A program made the translations under genes and the position numbers. Positions 1 through 6,719 of a stretch of DNA of 18,727 nucleotides are shown here, in pieces. This stretch comes from Acidilobaceae archaeon UBA158. Its GTDB lineage: Archaea > Thermoproteota > Thermoprotei_A > Sulfolobales > Acidilobaceae. The notes under the pieces were generated by a model. It saw only the letters and a program-made list of their open reading frames with translations, was not told the origin of the DNA and did no database searches. The stretch spans positions 1 through 18,727 of the forward strand of contig DAXV01000020.1 of the NCBI GenBank assembly GCA_002506595.1, in the 5' to 3' direction. The stretch's first letter is position 1. Each line of letters opens with the position of its first letter.

Positions 1-69
1 AAATAGTATACATAATATACAAGGTACTTTTATAATAGATTTAGGAGAAAAGTTAGATCTATATAGATA

Positions 70-360
70 TTATGTTGGGTTCTCTTGGATTAGTAGCTTT
101 AAAGGTATAACTTGTTTTAGACCAGATTGGGTATATCTGATTATGGAAACGGGTAATATACCATTTTCAACCTCATATTTAGCAATGCTAACAGGATCTG
201 AGGATTTTACGATATCAGGTTTAACCAAAGGAGGAGCATTATGAGTTAATTGCAAAGATCTTATTCCAATTATTTTTGCTTTTTCATACTTAGTTAAATA
301 TGGGGGCCCAATTATTATATCTTCTCTTATTTTTGGATATGCCATATACGATCCTGACAT
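70..360 (-). CDS. rpoK: DNA-directed RNA polymerase subunit K (RpoK / Rpo6)
   Basis: This 96-residue protein is the archaeal counterpart of eukaryotic RPB6 and bacterial omega, a small subunit that helps assemble and stabilise the large RNA polymerase subunit. The family signature is visible: LTKYEKAKIIGIRSLQL at about residues 22-38, then NAPPLV, then a DPVSIAKYEVENGILPVSIIR segment at about 56-76, matching the conserved DP-x-x-I-A-x-x-E-x-x-x-G-x-x-P pattern. The ATG at 360 is preceded by a strong GGAGGTGG ribosome binding site (372-365) with a 4-nt spacer, which fixes the start. Length is normal for the family. It is divergent from the unknown ORF at 465. No ribosomal or enolase neighbours typical of some archaeal rpoK clusters are seen in this window, but the downstream side is cut off at position 1. 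Confidence 0.93.
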   Translation of the reverse strand: MSGSYMAYPKIREDIIIGPPYLTKYEKAKIIGIRSLQLTHNAPPLVKPDIVKSSDPVSIAKYEVENGILPVSIIRYTQSGLKQVIPLKLLIQENPT

Positions 361-464
361 TTTTCCACCTCCAATTATTGTAAAAAATAGGGATTAAAAA
401 TTAAGTGTTAAACATCATCTAAATTAAAATATTGATTTGTATAACAAATTATACCAGGGATAAA

Positions 465-839
465 ATGAAAGAAATTCATCTAAAAATAGAACCCGGAAAC
501 TATAGGAGTGTTAGGCTTGAGTTAAATGATGCAATAGAGTTATTAAAAAGAGTTGTTTCGTTAAGGGGAATAAAAACAAAGGACGTAAATGAGTCATTTA
601 GGATATTAAATAATTTTGATGAATTTTATGAATTTCAAAAAAAGAAATTTAAGGATTATGTTACGCCAGATAAAGATGTAAGCGATATGATTAGGGGGGC
701 TGTTGTAGTAGATAATTTAAAGCTTATAAAAGAAAATAATAAAAAGATTGTCGTGATTACATTTGATAGGAGATTGAAAGAAGAATTAATAATTAAAGCT
801 CTTAACGATATGGGCTATGAAGTGAAAATAGAAAAATAA
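465..839 (+). CDS. Hypothetical protein, 124 aa, unknown function
   Basis: I do not recognise this protein. The frame is open from a TTG at 432, but the ATG at 465 is the more ordinary start and gives 124 residues (135 from the TTG). The sequence is charged and soluble-looking, with no signal peptide or membrane segment. The N-terminal half looks helical. The C-terminal third (about residues 82-124) reads as a beta-strand/helix/beta-strand unit: hydrophobic strand IVVITF, DRR, an amphipathic helix, then a short final strand ending in a Lys/Glu tail. It could be a small alpha/beta fold, but no catalytic motif is evident. Codon use resembles the neighbours. It is divergent from rpoK and ends 2 bp before the Rpo13-like gene on the other strand, so a link to transcription is possible only by proximity. 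Confidence 0.7.
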   Translation: MKEIHLKIEPGNYRSVRLELNDAIELLKRVVSLRGIKTKDVNESFRILNNFDEFYEFQKKKFKDYVTPDKDVSDMIRGAVVVDNLKLIKENNKKIVVITFDRRLKEELIIKALNDMGYEVKIEK

Positions 840-841
840 AT

Positions 842-1246
842 CTAGCTTTCATCAGTTTCTTCGCTTTTCTTCTCTTTCTTTTTTGCTTTTCTCAATTCTT
901 TTGATTCCTTCTTAATTTCTTTACTACTTTCTTTCTTTTTCTCGCTCGTCTTTTTCTTGCCTTCTTTCTTTTTTGCTTTTCTTGCCTTCCTCGTCTTCTT
1001 TATAGAAGAGGTTGAAAGTTCAGACATCTTTTTCTCTACTTCTTCATTATAATAGGCTCTAGCTTCATTAACTTTTATTATATTTGCTGCCGCTTTTTCT
1101 AAGATATCAAATGACTTTAGCATAATATCTAAAAGTTCTGGACTTTCTACCTTATATTCTATTAATTGCTGGGATTCCTCTTGTGAGCTGCTTTCTTCTT
1201 CCTCTTCTTCCTCTTCTTCGCTAGTTTCCTCTCCATTTTCACTCAT
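842..1246 (-). CDS. rpo13: Probable RNA polymerase subunit Rpo13 (crenarchaeal accessory subunit)
   Basis: The protein has the three-part architecture of Sulfolobus Rpo13, a small crenarchaeal RNA polymerase subunit. It has an acidic N-terminus (about residues 1-27, with a run of nine Glu), a central helical segment (about 28-77), and a Lys/Arg-rich tail (78-134) that could bind DNA. The central part has a leucine-rich helix around LLDIMLKSFDIL, then an I-x-V-x-EAR turn and a second helix. As I recall it, the Sulfolobus protein has an equivalent helix, an I-S-V-D-E-A-K-R turn and a second helix. The ATG at 1246 follows GGTG (1256-1253) at a 6-nt spacer and is preferred over in-frame TTG 1258 and GTG 1255. 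At 134 residues it is longer than the roughly 104 of Sulfolobus, mostly in the basic tail. Proximity to rpoK agrees. Low complexity makes the homology less than certain. Confidence 0.62.
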   Translation of the reverse strand: MSENGEETSEEEEEEEEESSSQEESQQLIEYKVESPELLDIMLKSFDILEKAAANIIKVNEARAYYNEEVEKKMSELSTSSIKKTRKARKAKKKEGKKKTSEKKKESSKEIKKESKELRKAKKKEKKSEETDES

Positions 1247-1420
1247 TTTTTGCACCAAAATTATTGGTTGTAAATTTCTAGTTTAATATTTTCATTTGTT
1301 CTTTATATGTTTCTATAAAATAAAACTGGTATATAAGCTTTTCTCCCTTGAAAGAGAAATAACTTATGTTTTATACCTATCTAGATTGAAAGGCATTCAT
1401 AATCATAGAGGTATGAAAAG

Positions 1421-1780
1421 GTGATCTTAATAGATCCTAATATAATATGGAGGACATTAAATATGGGAAATGAGGGTCAGGAAGATAATAGACTTAATGA
1501 AGTAATTAGCTTGTTAAGTAATAAAGCGTTAAATTCATTTATGGGGGCATATATTTTGTTAGATAATCAATCGAGAGCTAAATATAATGTAAGCTTCGTT
1601 GAATTACTACTAAATAATCCTAAAACTGGATGTGCATTAGGAATAGAAGTTTTAGGGGAACAGTTCATATTTTTAATAAGGTCAATTTTAAAGGGAAGTG
1701 AATTTGATGGAATAAGGGATTTTATAATAAGTAATTGTAATACAATAAAAAATTATGATAGAAAAATTAGTTATTCTTAA
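1421..1780 (+). CDS. Hypothetical protein, 119 aa, unknown function
   Basis: I do not recognise this gene with confidence. The GTG at 1421 is preceded by GAGGT at 1409-1413, a reasonable ribosome binding site. The next in-frame ATG is at 1463. The protein is predicted to be mostly helical and soluble, with two cysteines and no signal peptide. The middle (about residues 57-92) has the pattern F-V-E-L-L-L-x-N-P, then a segment ending in G-E-Q-F-I-F-L-I-R-S-I-L. This vaguely recalls the small archaeal DUF3227/NitrOD5-type helical domain, where an NP motif is followed by a G-E-x-x-x-x-L-L helix; that is a weak guess. It lies alone on the plus strand between the Rpo13-like gene and the M50 peptidase, with which it converges. 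The 160 bases upstream hold possible AT-rich promoter sequence, including TTTTATACC near 1369-1377. Confidence 0.6.
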   Translation: MILIDPNIIWRTLNMGNEGQEDNRLNEVISLLSNKALNSFMGAYILLDNQSRAKYNVSFVELLLNNPKTGCALGIEVLGEQFIFLIRSILKGSEFDGIRDFIISNCNTIKNYDRKISYS

Positions 1781-1844
1781 TCTTATTTCTTATTAATAAA
1801 CCTGGCTTTATTATAAAAATTATAAGAAAGTATAAGAAAAGTTA

Positions 1845-2903
1845 TTATGCTGGGAGTGGCAAAGTAAGTATAAGCAATAAGCTGTAAATAATAACAGCTA
1901 ATATTCCAGACTTAGAAAGCTTATCATCACCCATGGCAGATCCAGGATGTCTTCCTCCTGATAGCAGGAAAAAGAAAAATGCAAATAAACCAAAAACTGC
2001 AAACGTATCATACCATAGTCCTGCCAAGATTAATGCAAATATGAATATAATAGAAACAATCCTATGGTTTCTTTCTCCTAAAGCTGCTCTTAATACATGG
2101 CCTCCATCAAGTTGGGCAACAGGAATCAAATTTAGAAATGTGACGAAAAACACTATATATGAGGCAAACATCATGGCTGATGGTTGAATTACATATTCAG
2201 CAGGTACCTTTTCAATATAAGTTATTATGCTTACAACTAAAGGTACTAAATTTATTGTTGAACCTGGAGAAACTAACGATTGAGGAACTAAAGTAGAGTA
2301 TTTTAATCCAACTATTGTAAACGGTATCGCTGTTAAAAAACCTGTTAAAGGACCCATGACTCCAGTTAAAGCTAATATGTTGTTTGTTGGAGGTAGCCAT
2401 TCCATATTTATTACTGCCCCAAAGGTTCCTAAGAATCCTAGTTGTAGTGGTGGTGCCGGTAAAAGATATGGAGGGCTTGCAGGAACTTTGAATCTTCTCA
2501 TAGTGAGCCAGTGGCCGGTTTCATGCAAAAGGAGAGGTACTATCAATGCAGCTAGATACGCAAATGGGCTATATGCTAAGGATTTGCCTTGATTATTAAA
2601 TACGAGACCTGATATGTAAACGGTGGTTAATGTGATTATAGCTAACGTGACTACAACAAATATATTTGTCCTATTAACTTTTTTAAAAGCATAAATAAAT
2701 AATGTATTGTTTTCCTTCCTTAAACTTACTGCATAATTTAACTTAAAGGATTCTTTATATAAATTTATAAAAGCTTTGGAAATATTATTTTCATTAGTTC
2801 CAACAATTTTATATTTAAGTGCATTTTTATCTTGTGAAACAAATTTTGCATCAAAATATTTTAATATTAGTTTTTCTATATCTTGTTTTTCCAAAGCTTC
2901 CAT
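1845..2903 (-). CDS. Site-2-protease-like intramembrane zinc metallopeptidase (M50 family)
   Basis: This 352-residue multi-pass membrane protein is a member of the M50/S2P family, which cleaves transmembrane substrates inside the membrane. The zinc-binding HETGH is at residues 127-131 inside a hydrophobic helix, and the second active-site motif LDGGH is at 265-269, preceded by NLIPVAQ as in other family members. Residues 1-80 form a soluble N-terminal region. Hydrophobic segments follow at about 81-102, 110-130, 175-200, 215-230, 243-262, 282-312 and 332-350. A PPLQLGFLGTFG stretch after the first motif is typical of the group. The ATG at 2903 has GGAT at 2911-2908 as a weak ribosome binding site. 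It lies 61 bp downstream of dphB but has its own TATA-like box, so it may be transcribed separately. Its substrate cannot be inferred from the neighbours. Confidence 0.9.
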   Translation of the reverse strand: MEALEKQDIEKLILKYFDAKFVSQDKNALKYKIVGTNENNISKAFINLYKESFKLNYAVSLRKENNTLFIYAFKKVNRTNIFVVVTLAIITLTTVYISGLVFNNQGKSLAYSPFAYLAALIVPLLLHETGHWLTMRRFKVPASPPYLLPAPPLQLGFLGTFGAVINMEWLPPTNNILALTGVMGPLTGFLTAIPFTIVGLKYSTLVPQSLVSPGSTINLVPLVVSIITYIEKVPAEYVIQPSAMMFASYIVFFVTFLNLIPVAQLDGGHVLRAALGERNHRIVSIIFIFALILAGLWYDTFAVFGLFAFFFFLLSGGRHPGSAMGDDKLSKSGILAVIIYSLLLILTLPLPA

Positions 2904-2932
2904 TTTTATCCTATTAATTAAGATTGAAATAG

Positions 2933-2946
2933 AATTTATATCTTTT
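2933..2946 (-). promoter_or_regulatory. Archaeal BRE/TATA-type promoter of the M50 peptidase gene
   Basis: On the minus strand AAAAGA (2946-2941) is followed by TATAAATT (2940-2933), a good match to a purine-rich BRE plus TATA box. Its centre is about 34 bp upstream of the ATG at 2903, so transcription would start near 2911 and give a very short leader that still contains the GGAT ribosome binding site. It lies wholly in the 61-bp gap after dphB. Confidence 0.5.
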
Positions 2947-2964
2947 AGATTAATATTTAATTTA

Positions 2965-3801
2965 TTAAATATAATTACTTAAATATTGCATATATTTGCA
3001 AAAATCCTCTTTAATAAATCTCTTATGTTTTTCTAATGCATCACTTTTAATCCCTAAAACATATTTCAGGTAATTTTCTTCTTCTGAATGCAGATTTGAA
3101 GGAATTATTAAGCTATAAGGTTCCTCAATATTAATATCACTTAATAAATTTTTTAAAGAATCTCCTATGAATATATTTTTATCTCCAGCATGTATAAGAA
3201 CTCCCAATAAATTTTCTAAATTATTATATAATTTTAATTCATTATTTAGATCTAGAATCGTCTTTATTCCTTGAGATACTTTTAAAGTCTTTTTGTTATC
3301 ATCGATATCAAATAGCAAAAGAGTATGCGCTTTAATGCATAGATTTGCGTATAAATTAAATAATAGACTAAAAGCCTTTACATTTCTCCAAGGACCAGGA
3401 ATTGTTAAAGTTTTACCATATTTGTAATATTGCAAGCCAGATAAGGATTTTGCCATGCAAATTCCAGAAACCCCATTTATTATTTCTGTCTCGATGTTTT
3501 TGATCTTTGCATCTATAACAATAGAAGCATGTGTTGTTGCTATTAATGGATCACCAGGAATTATTATGCTAACTTTCTTCTCTTTTGCTATATCTAAAAT
3601 ATCAGAAGATTCATCCTCAAGCATTTTTCTGTTTGCAATAATTACTTTCTTCTCTTTTGCTATATCTAAAATATCAGAAATTATTTTATCTGTATTAGGC
3701 ATGGTATAAGAATCAATAATAATTAAATCAGAAGATTTTATATATTCTACGGCCTTTTGCGTTATATATTCATGATTTAATCCTACAAGATATAGAGGCA
3801 A
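2965..3801 (-). CDS. dphB: Diphthine synthase (S-adenosylmethionine-dependent methyltransferase)
   Basis: DphB methylates the modified histidine of translation elongation factor 2 during diphthamide synthesis, using S-adenosylmethionine. The protein starts LYLVGLN, the first strand of the tetrapyrrole-methylase fold. It then has a SDLIIIDSYT segment (about residues 24-33), IIPGDPLIATTHAS (about 80-93) and PYSLIIPSNLHSEEENYLKYVLG near the C-terminus, all diagnostic of archaeal diphthine synthase. The TTG at 3801 is the only start that keeps the N-terminal strand, and GGTGC lies a few bases upstream. Its start is 16 bp after the padR stop, so the two are probably cotranscribed. There are two oddities: an exact 36-bp internal direct repeat that makes residues 42-53 and 66-77 identical, and a charged C-terminal extension of about 25 residues relative to Sulfolobus DphB as I recall it. 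Confidence 0.9.
   Translation of the reverse strand: MPLYLVGLNHEYITQKAVEYIKSSDLIIIDSYTMPNTDKIISDILDIAKEKKVIIANRKMLEDESSDILDIAKEKKVSIIIPGDPLIATTHASIVIDAKIKNIETEIINGVSGICMAKSLSGLQYYKYGKTLTIPGPWRNVKAFSLLFNLYANLCIKAHTLLLFDIDDNKKTLKVSQGIKTILDLNNELKLYNNLENLLGVLIHAGDKNIFIGDSLKNLLSDINIEEPYSLIIPSNLHSEEENYLKYVLGIKSDALEKHKRFIKEDFCKYMQYLSNYI
3572..3679. repeat. Exact 36-bp direct repeat inside dphB (72-bp period)
   Basis: The 36 bases at 3572-3607 recur without mismatch at 3644-3679. The offset is 72 bp (24 codons), so both copies are read in the same frame and encode SDILDIAKEKKV twice (residues 42-53 and 66-77 of DphB). The 36 bases between the copies are different. The copies are identical even at synonymous positions, which points to a recent copying event and not to protein-level convergence. 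Confidence 0.9.
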
Positions 3802-3817
3802 TAATTAAGCACCGTGT

Positions 3818-4297
3818 TTAGCTTTTCTTGCAATATGAATTTAGTTCAGATTGAAGTTTTGTTAGCCAATCTGCTAAGCTGTTGCAAACTTCTGATGCTT
3901 CACTTTGATATCCTTCTTTTCTCATGCAATCTATTCCTCCTAATATAATGTAATTTATCATAGATGTATATATTGAAATCTTGTTTATAAGTTGTTCTTT
4001 TAACAACATCCATCCATTAGTAGTTAATCCATAAATTATCTTTTTTCCTCCTCTTACTCCTTCTTGCTCATATGATTTGATTTCTATCAATCCTTCATTT
4101 TGCATCGAATCCAATAAAGGATATAAAGTACCAGCAGCTGGCTTCCATCTGCCATGTGTCATTTCTTCAATCTTCTTCATAATTTCATATCCATGACTAG
4201 GTTTTTCTGCTAATATTCTTAGAACAAGCCACATTAGGCTTTCTCTAAATGCTTTGGCACCTTTTGGCTGTATTTCATTCTCTTCTTGAATTTTCAT
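3818..4297 (-). CDS. PadR-family winged-helix transcriptional regulator
   Basis: This is a PadR-type DNA-binding regulator of about 159 residues. The characteristic winged-helix sequence is clear: LVLRILAEKPSHGYEIMKKIEE, then GRWKPAAGTLYPLLDSMQNEGLI and GKKIIYGLTTNGWMLL. The HGYEI and GTLYPLL motifs are hallmarks of the family. The C-terminal half is helical and contains three cysteines; in this family it usually forms the dimer interface or a ligand site. An in-frame GTG exists at 4306, but the ATG at 4297 is preferred because GGTGA (4307-4303) sits 5 nt ahead of it. The gene is followed after 16 bp by dphB, suggesting an operon. An imperfect palindrome near the start could be an autoregulatory operator. 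The effector and target genes are unknown. Confidence 0.92.
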   Translation of the reverse strand: MKIQEENEIQPKGAKAFRESLMWLVLRILAEKPSHGYEIMKKIEEMTHGRWKPAAGTLYPLLDSMQNEGLIEIKSYEQEGVRGGKKIIYGLTTNGWMLLKEQLINKISIYTSMINYIILGGIDCMRKEGYQSEASEVCNSLADWLTKLQSELNSYCKKS

Positions 4298-4302
4298 AAA
4301 AT

Positions 4303-4338
4303 TCACCTATTTAAAAATAGTAAGAGGAGGTTTATATC
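4303..4338 (-). promoter_or_regulatory. padR promoter: TATA box, short palindrome and ribosome binding site
   Basis: The minus strand carries GATATAAAC at 4338-4330, a TATA-like box about 37 bp upstream of the ATG at 4297, placing the transcript start near 4309. Between the two lies CTATTT-2 nt-AAATAG (plus-strand reading, 4307-4320), a perfect 6-bp inverted repeat that would sit on the start site. GGTGA at 4307-4303 is the ribosome binding site. A PadR dimer binding here would block its own promoter; that is inference from position only. Confidence 0.42.
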
Positions 4339-4383
4339 GGTTTCTATTATATCATCGATTGAACTATAATTTTTTATTAAATA

Positions 4384-4443
4384 TTACCTCAGTTCTGGTA
4401 TCTTTCTTCATTGATCTGTAATACCAGCCTTCCTCATCGGCAA
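4384..4443 (-). ncRNA. C/D box guide sRNA candidate, predicted to target 16S rRNA 530 loop
   Basis: The minus strand shows the full archaeal C/D sRNA layout. A 5-nt TTGCC (4443-4439) pairs with GGTAA (4388-4384). Box C is ATGAGGA (4437-4431, one mismatch to RTGATGA), guide 1 is 12 nt (4430-4419), box D' is CAGA (4418-4415), the spacer is TCA, box C' is ATGAAGA (4411-4405, one mismatch), guide 2 is 12 nt (4404-4393), and box D is CTGA (4392-4389). Both spacers have the canonical 12 nt. Guide 1, AGGCTGGTATTA, is complementary over 11 nt to UAAUACCAGCC, which follows the universal GCCGCGG in crenarchaeal 16S rRNA as I recall it. The box D+5 rule then predicts 2'-O-methylation of the A equivalent to E. 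coli A535. It starts 41 nt after the atpI stop, so it may be processed from that transcript. Confidence 0.68.
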
Positions 4444-4484
4444 ATAAATAGTTGTTAAACAAAACCAAAAACTTTTTCTTTTCA

Positions 4485-6530
4485 TTATGAGAAAGTTATT
4501 GTTATATTAGGTAGTTGAATTGGGTTAAATATTATCCCATTACCAGTATAGAATTTGTTAAACCATTCATAGAAGTGAAGCCTTAAGTCATGGGCAAACG
4601 CCACTATACCTTCTAATCCTGCTGTAAGTAAATTTCCTAATATGTAAACTATTAGTGCAGATATAAACAGAACAGGATTTTTAGGTCCCACAGGATCTAT
4701 AACTAAATATAATATAGTGAATCCAACCATTAAACCTGAATGGGCAAGACTCAATCCCATTATTCTTAGAAAACTAATGCTATTTCCTAAAACTAGTAGC
4801 ATAGATTCAAATAATCCTATGAATGAATCTATTGGATTCAGTTTGAATCCTTCTCCTTCTATTGCTCTATAAATTGCTTTGCCTAAAAGAATCCATATCA
4901 ATGAAATTATGGATCCATAGAATATAAAGGCTTCCATTGGTCCCCCTTTTCCTAATCCAAATAATGCTTGCTTTATTGCTGATCCAGCTTCTGTAGAATT
5001 AAAGTATATTAAAAATGGTGAGCCTGCTGCCAAGAATAATAAGAATAGAGGTAATTTTTCTCCATACATATCTTCGTAGTCTTTTTTCAAATAGCTATTA
5101 ATTATACCTAATAAGGTACCGAAAATTAGCATAAAGGCTCCTATCCAGAATGATATATCCATCGATAAGTAAAACAACTTCTGCATTAATTGTTGCGAGC
5201 CTCCAGTTATTGATATATCAACTGGCGATTCTATGGGCGCTGATTGGAATCCAAGACTTCTCCAAAATTCTTCTAGATGAATTGCCTGTGCTGGCAAGGG
5301 ACCAAAGAATTCTGCTGCAAAAAATCCTGTTATCATTCCCGCGATACCTAAAATAAGAGCTACTTTACCTAGATCCTTGCTTCTAGGCATTAAGAAAAAC
5401 AATGCAAAAAGTGCAACCAATAATCCATGGCCTATATCTGGGAACATTAAGCCAAATATTATTGGCATTGTTATAGCCATAAATATTGTTGGAATGATTT
5501 CATTAGAATTAGGGACTCCGTACATTTTTAATATTGATTCAAATGGTTTAAATGCTTTGGGTATATCCATCTTACTAGGTACTTCTCTTTGCCCTCTTTT
5601 TATGCCTAAACTATACACCAAATATCTATCATCTGTTGAATTTTTAATTAGATTTCTTAGCTTTTTAGAATCTTTTGCATCTATAAAACCATGTATAAAT
5701 GATGTTGTTTCAGAAGAAGCTGTATTGTTAAGTATTTTAAATACTTCATTTATGACATAAATTTTTGTATAGTATTCTTTTAAATTATTATATTTTTCCA
5801 TTAAGCTTTTTAAAATAGCTTCTATTTGATCGTTTAATTTTCTTATTTCATCTTCTATTTCTTTATATGCCTTAGAAGGATTTCCACTGAATTCAATTGG
5901 TATTGATATAGCTGTAAAGCCTAGTTTAATTAAGTCGCTATATACTTTTTTAACTTTATCATTACTTCCGGCTATCGCTAAAACATAGTAATTTTCCTGA
6001 TGCTTTTCATATGCTAATAAAACTTCTTTTGATGCATTTTTAGCATATTCTATCATTTCTTCAGGAATTATCCCAATAGAAAATGAAATCAATTTAGATT
6101 CGTGGGCTTTCTTGATATCTACATCTAAATAAGATAGAAATTCAATAAGTCTCTTTATTTCTAATAAGTCATTTACTTTATTTCTTAACTCATTTAAATT
6201 TGATATGTTTTTCTCAAAGAATACTTCTAGATCTTTATTTTGATTGATAAGCTCATTTAAAAAATCAACCCAATTAGATACCTTTATATTTATGCCCGAA
6301 ATGATTTCTGGGTTTTTGCCTATTGCTTTAAAGAAACCTTCTAATCTAGCCTTTCTTTCAGATGCAAGAGCTGATGCAGATCTGTAAATTCTCATAGAGT
6401 ATTTTGTTAATTCTTTAGTAGGAGGTTCTATATGGAAAATTCCCGAAGTAGCTAGGCTAGCAACAACTCTATCATAAACACTATTTGGCACAGCTATTAC
6501 TACTTCTTCAACTTTATTGGCAACTAGCAA
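4485..6530 (-). CDS. atpI: A-type ATP synthase subunit I (a subunit)
   Basis: This 681-residue protein is the membrane stator subunit of the archaeal A1Ao ATP synthase, forming the ion half-channels against the K ring. Residues 1 to about 345 are a charged, coiled-coil-rich cytoplasmic domain that contacts the peripheral stalks. The rest is membrane-embedded, starting at about IIPTIFMAITMPIIFGLMF, followed by the family PDIGHG motif. The essential arginine is in SFLRIMGLSLAH (R589), and the typical end LRLHFYEWFNKFYTGNG is present. The start is TTG at 6530, with GGGGT at 6540-6536 as ribosome binding site and an AAATAAAAG TATA-like box near 6560-6552. It is transcribed away from the atpF-E-A-B cluster across a 189-bp intergenic region. 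Length is normal for the family. Confidence 0.95.
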   Translation of the reverse strand: MLVANKVEEVVIAVPNSVYDRVVASLATSGIFHIEPPTKELTKYSMRIYRSASALASERKARLEGFFKAIGKNPEIISGINIKVSNWVDFLNELINQNKDLEVFFEKNISNLNELRNKVNDLLEIKRLIEFLSYLDVDIKKAHESKLISFSIGIIPEEMIEYAKNASKEVLLAYEKHQENYYVLAIAGSNDKVKKVYSDLIKLGFTAISIPIEFSGNPSKAYKEIEDEIRKLNDQIEAILKSLMEKYNNLKEYYTKIYVINEVFKILNNTASSETTSFIHGFIDAKDSKKLRNLIKNSTDDRYLVYSLGIKRGQREVPSKMDIPKAFKPFESILKMYGVPNSNEIIPTIFMAITMPIIFGLMFPDIGHGLLVALFALFFLMPRSKDLGKVALILGIAGMITGFFAAEFFGPLPAQAIHLEEFWRSLGFQSAPIESPVDISITGGSQQLMQKLFYLSMDISFWIGAFMLIFGTLLGIINSYLKKDYEDMYGEKLPLFLLFLAAGSPFLIYFNSTEAGSAIKQALFGLGKGGPMEAFIFYGSIISLIWILLGKAIYRAIEGEGFKLNPIDSFIGLFESMLLVLGNSISFLRIMGLSLAHSGLMVGFTILYLVIDPVGPKNPVLFISALIVYILGNLLTAGLEGIVAFAHDLRLHFYEWFNKFYTGNGIIFNPIQLPNITITFS

Positions 6531-6719
6531 TTTAGACCCCTATACAATTTCTTTTATTTAGATAAGAGCATTTTAAAACTTAAGTTAATTTTGTTATTAA
6601 TGTTTTTGATTTGATTTTTAAAGTATTAATAGGAATTATATTCATATAAAAATTAAACGCGTATTAACTATTTCACTATTTAAGCTTAAAAGCCACCCGT
6701 TTAATTTTAAATATTGTAA
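6531..6719. promoter_or_regulatory. Divergent promoter region between atpI and atpFEAB
   Basis: This 189-bp AT-rich region separates the two divergently transcribed halves of the ATPase locus. For atpI (minus) AAATAAAAG at 6560-6552 lies about 26 bp ahead of the TTG at 6530. For atpF (plus) GCTTAAAAG at 6684-6692 lies about 30 bp ahead of the GTG at 6720, consistent with a leaderless or nearly leaderless transcript, since no ribosome binding site is evident before 6720. The boxes were picked by eye. No hairpin or C/D box elements were found here. Confidence 0.4.

Noticed and set aside
2..244. Plus-strand open frame entering from the left edge and running across rpoK
   Set aside because: Most of it is antisense to the well-supported rpoK; no start is visible and the translation shows no recognisable motif. 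The 68 bases beyond rpoK are too short to judge.
361..464. GATGATG on the minus strand in the rpoK leader as a possible C/D box sRNA
   Set aside because: No CTGA box D follows within about 60 nt and there is no terminal stem.
1190..1246. CTTCTT/CCT-rich tract as a simple-sequence repeat
   Set aside because: It is the codon run for the acidic N-terminus of the Rpo13-like protein; the repeat follows from Glu codons and is not a perfect microsatellite.
1340..1359. TTTCTC/GAGAAA short inverted repeat upstream of the 1421 ORF
   Set aside because: It has only 6 bp with an 8-nt loop in AT-rich sequence; expected by chance, and not placed at a clear promoter.
4395..4427. 7-bp inverted repeat CTGGTAT/ATACCAG considered as a terminator for atpI
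   Set aside because: The 19-nt loop and absence of a following T-run do not suit a terminator, and the repeat is better explained as the two guides of the C/D box sRNA.
5377..5760. Plus-strand open frame of 127 codons inside atpI
   Set aside because: It is wholly antisense to conserved atpI coding sequence, and its product is hydrophobic in the way expected for the reverse reading of membrane-protein codons.
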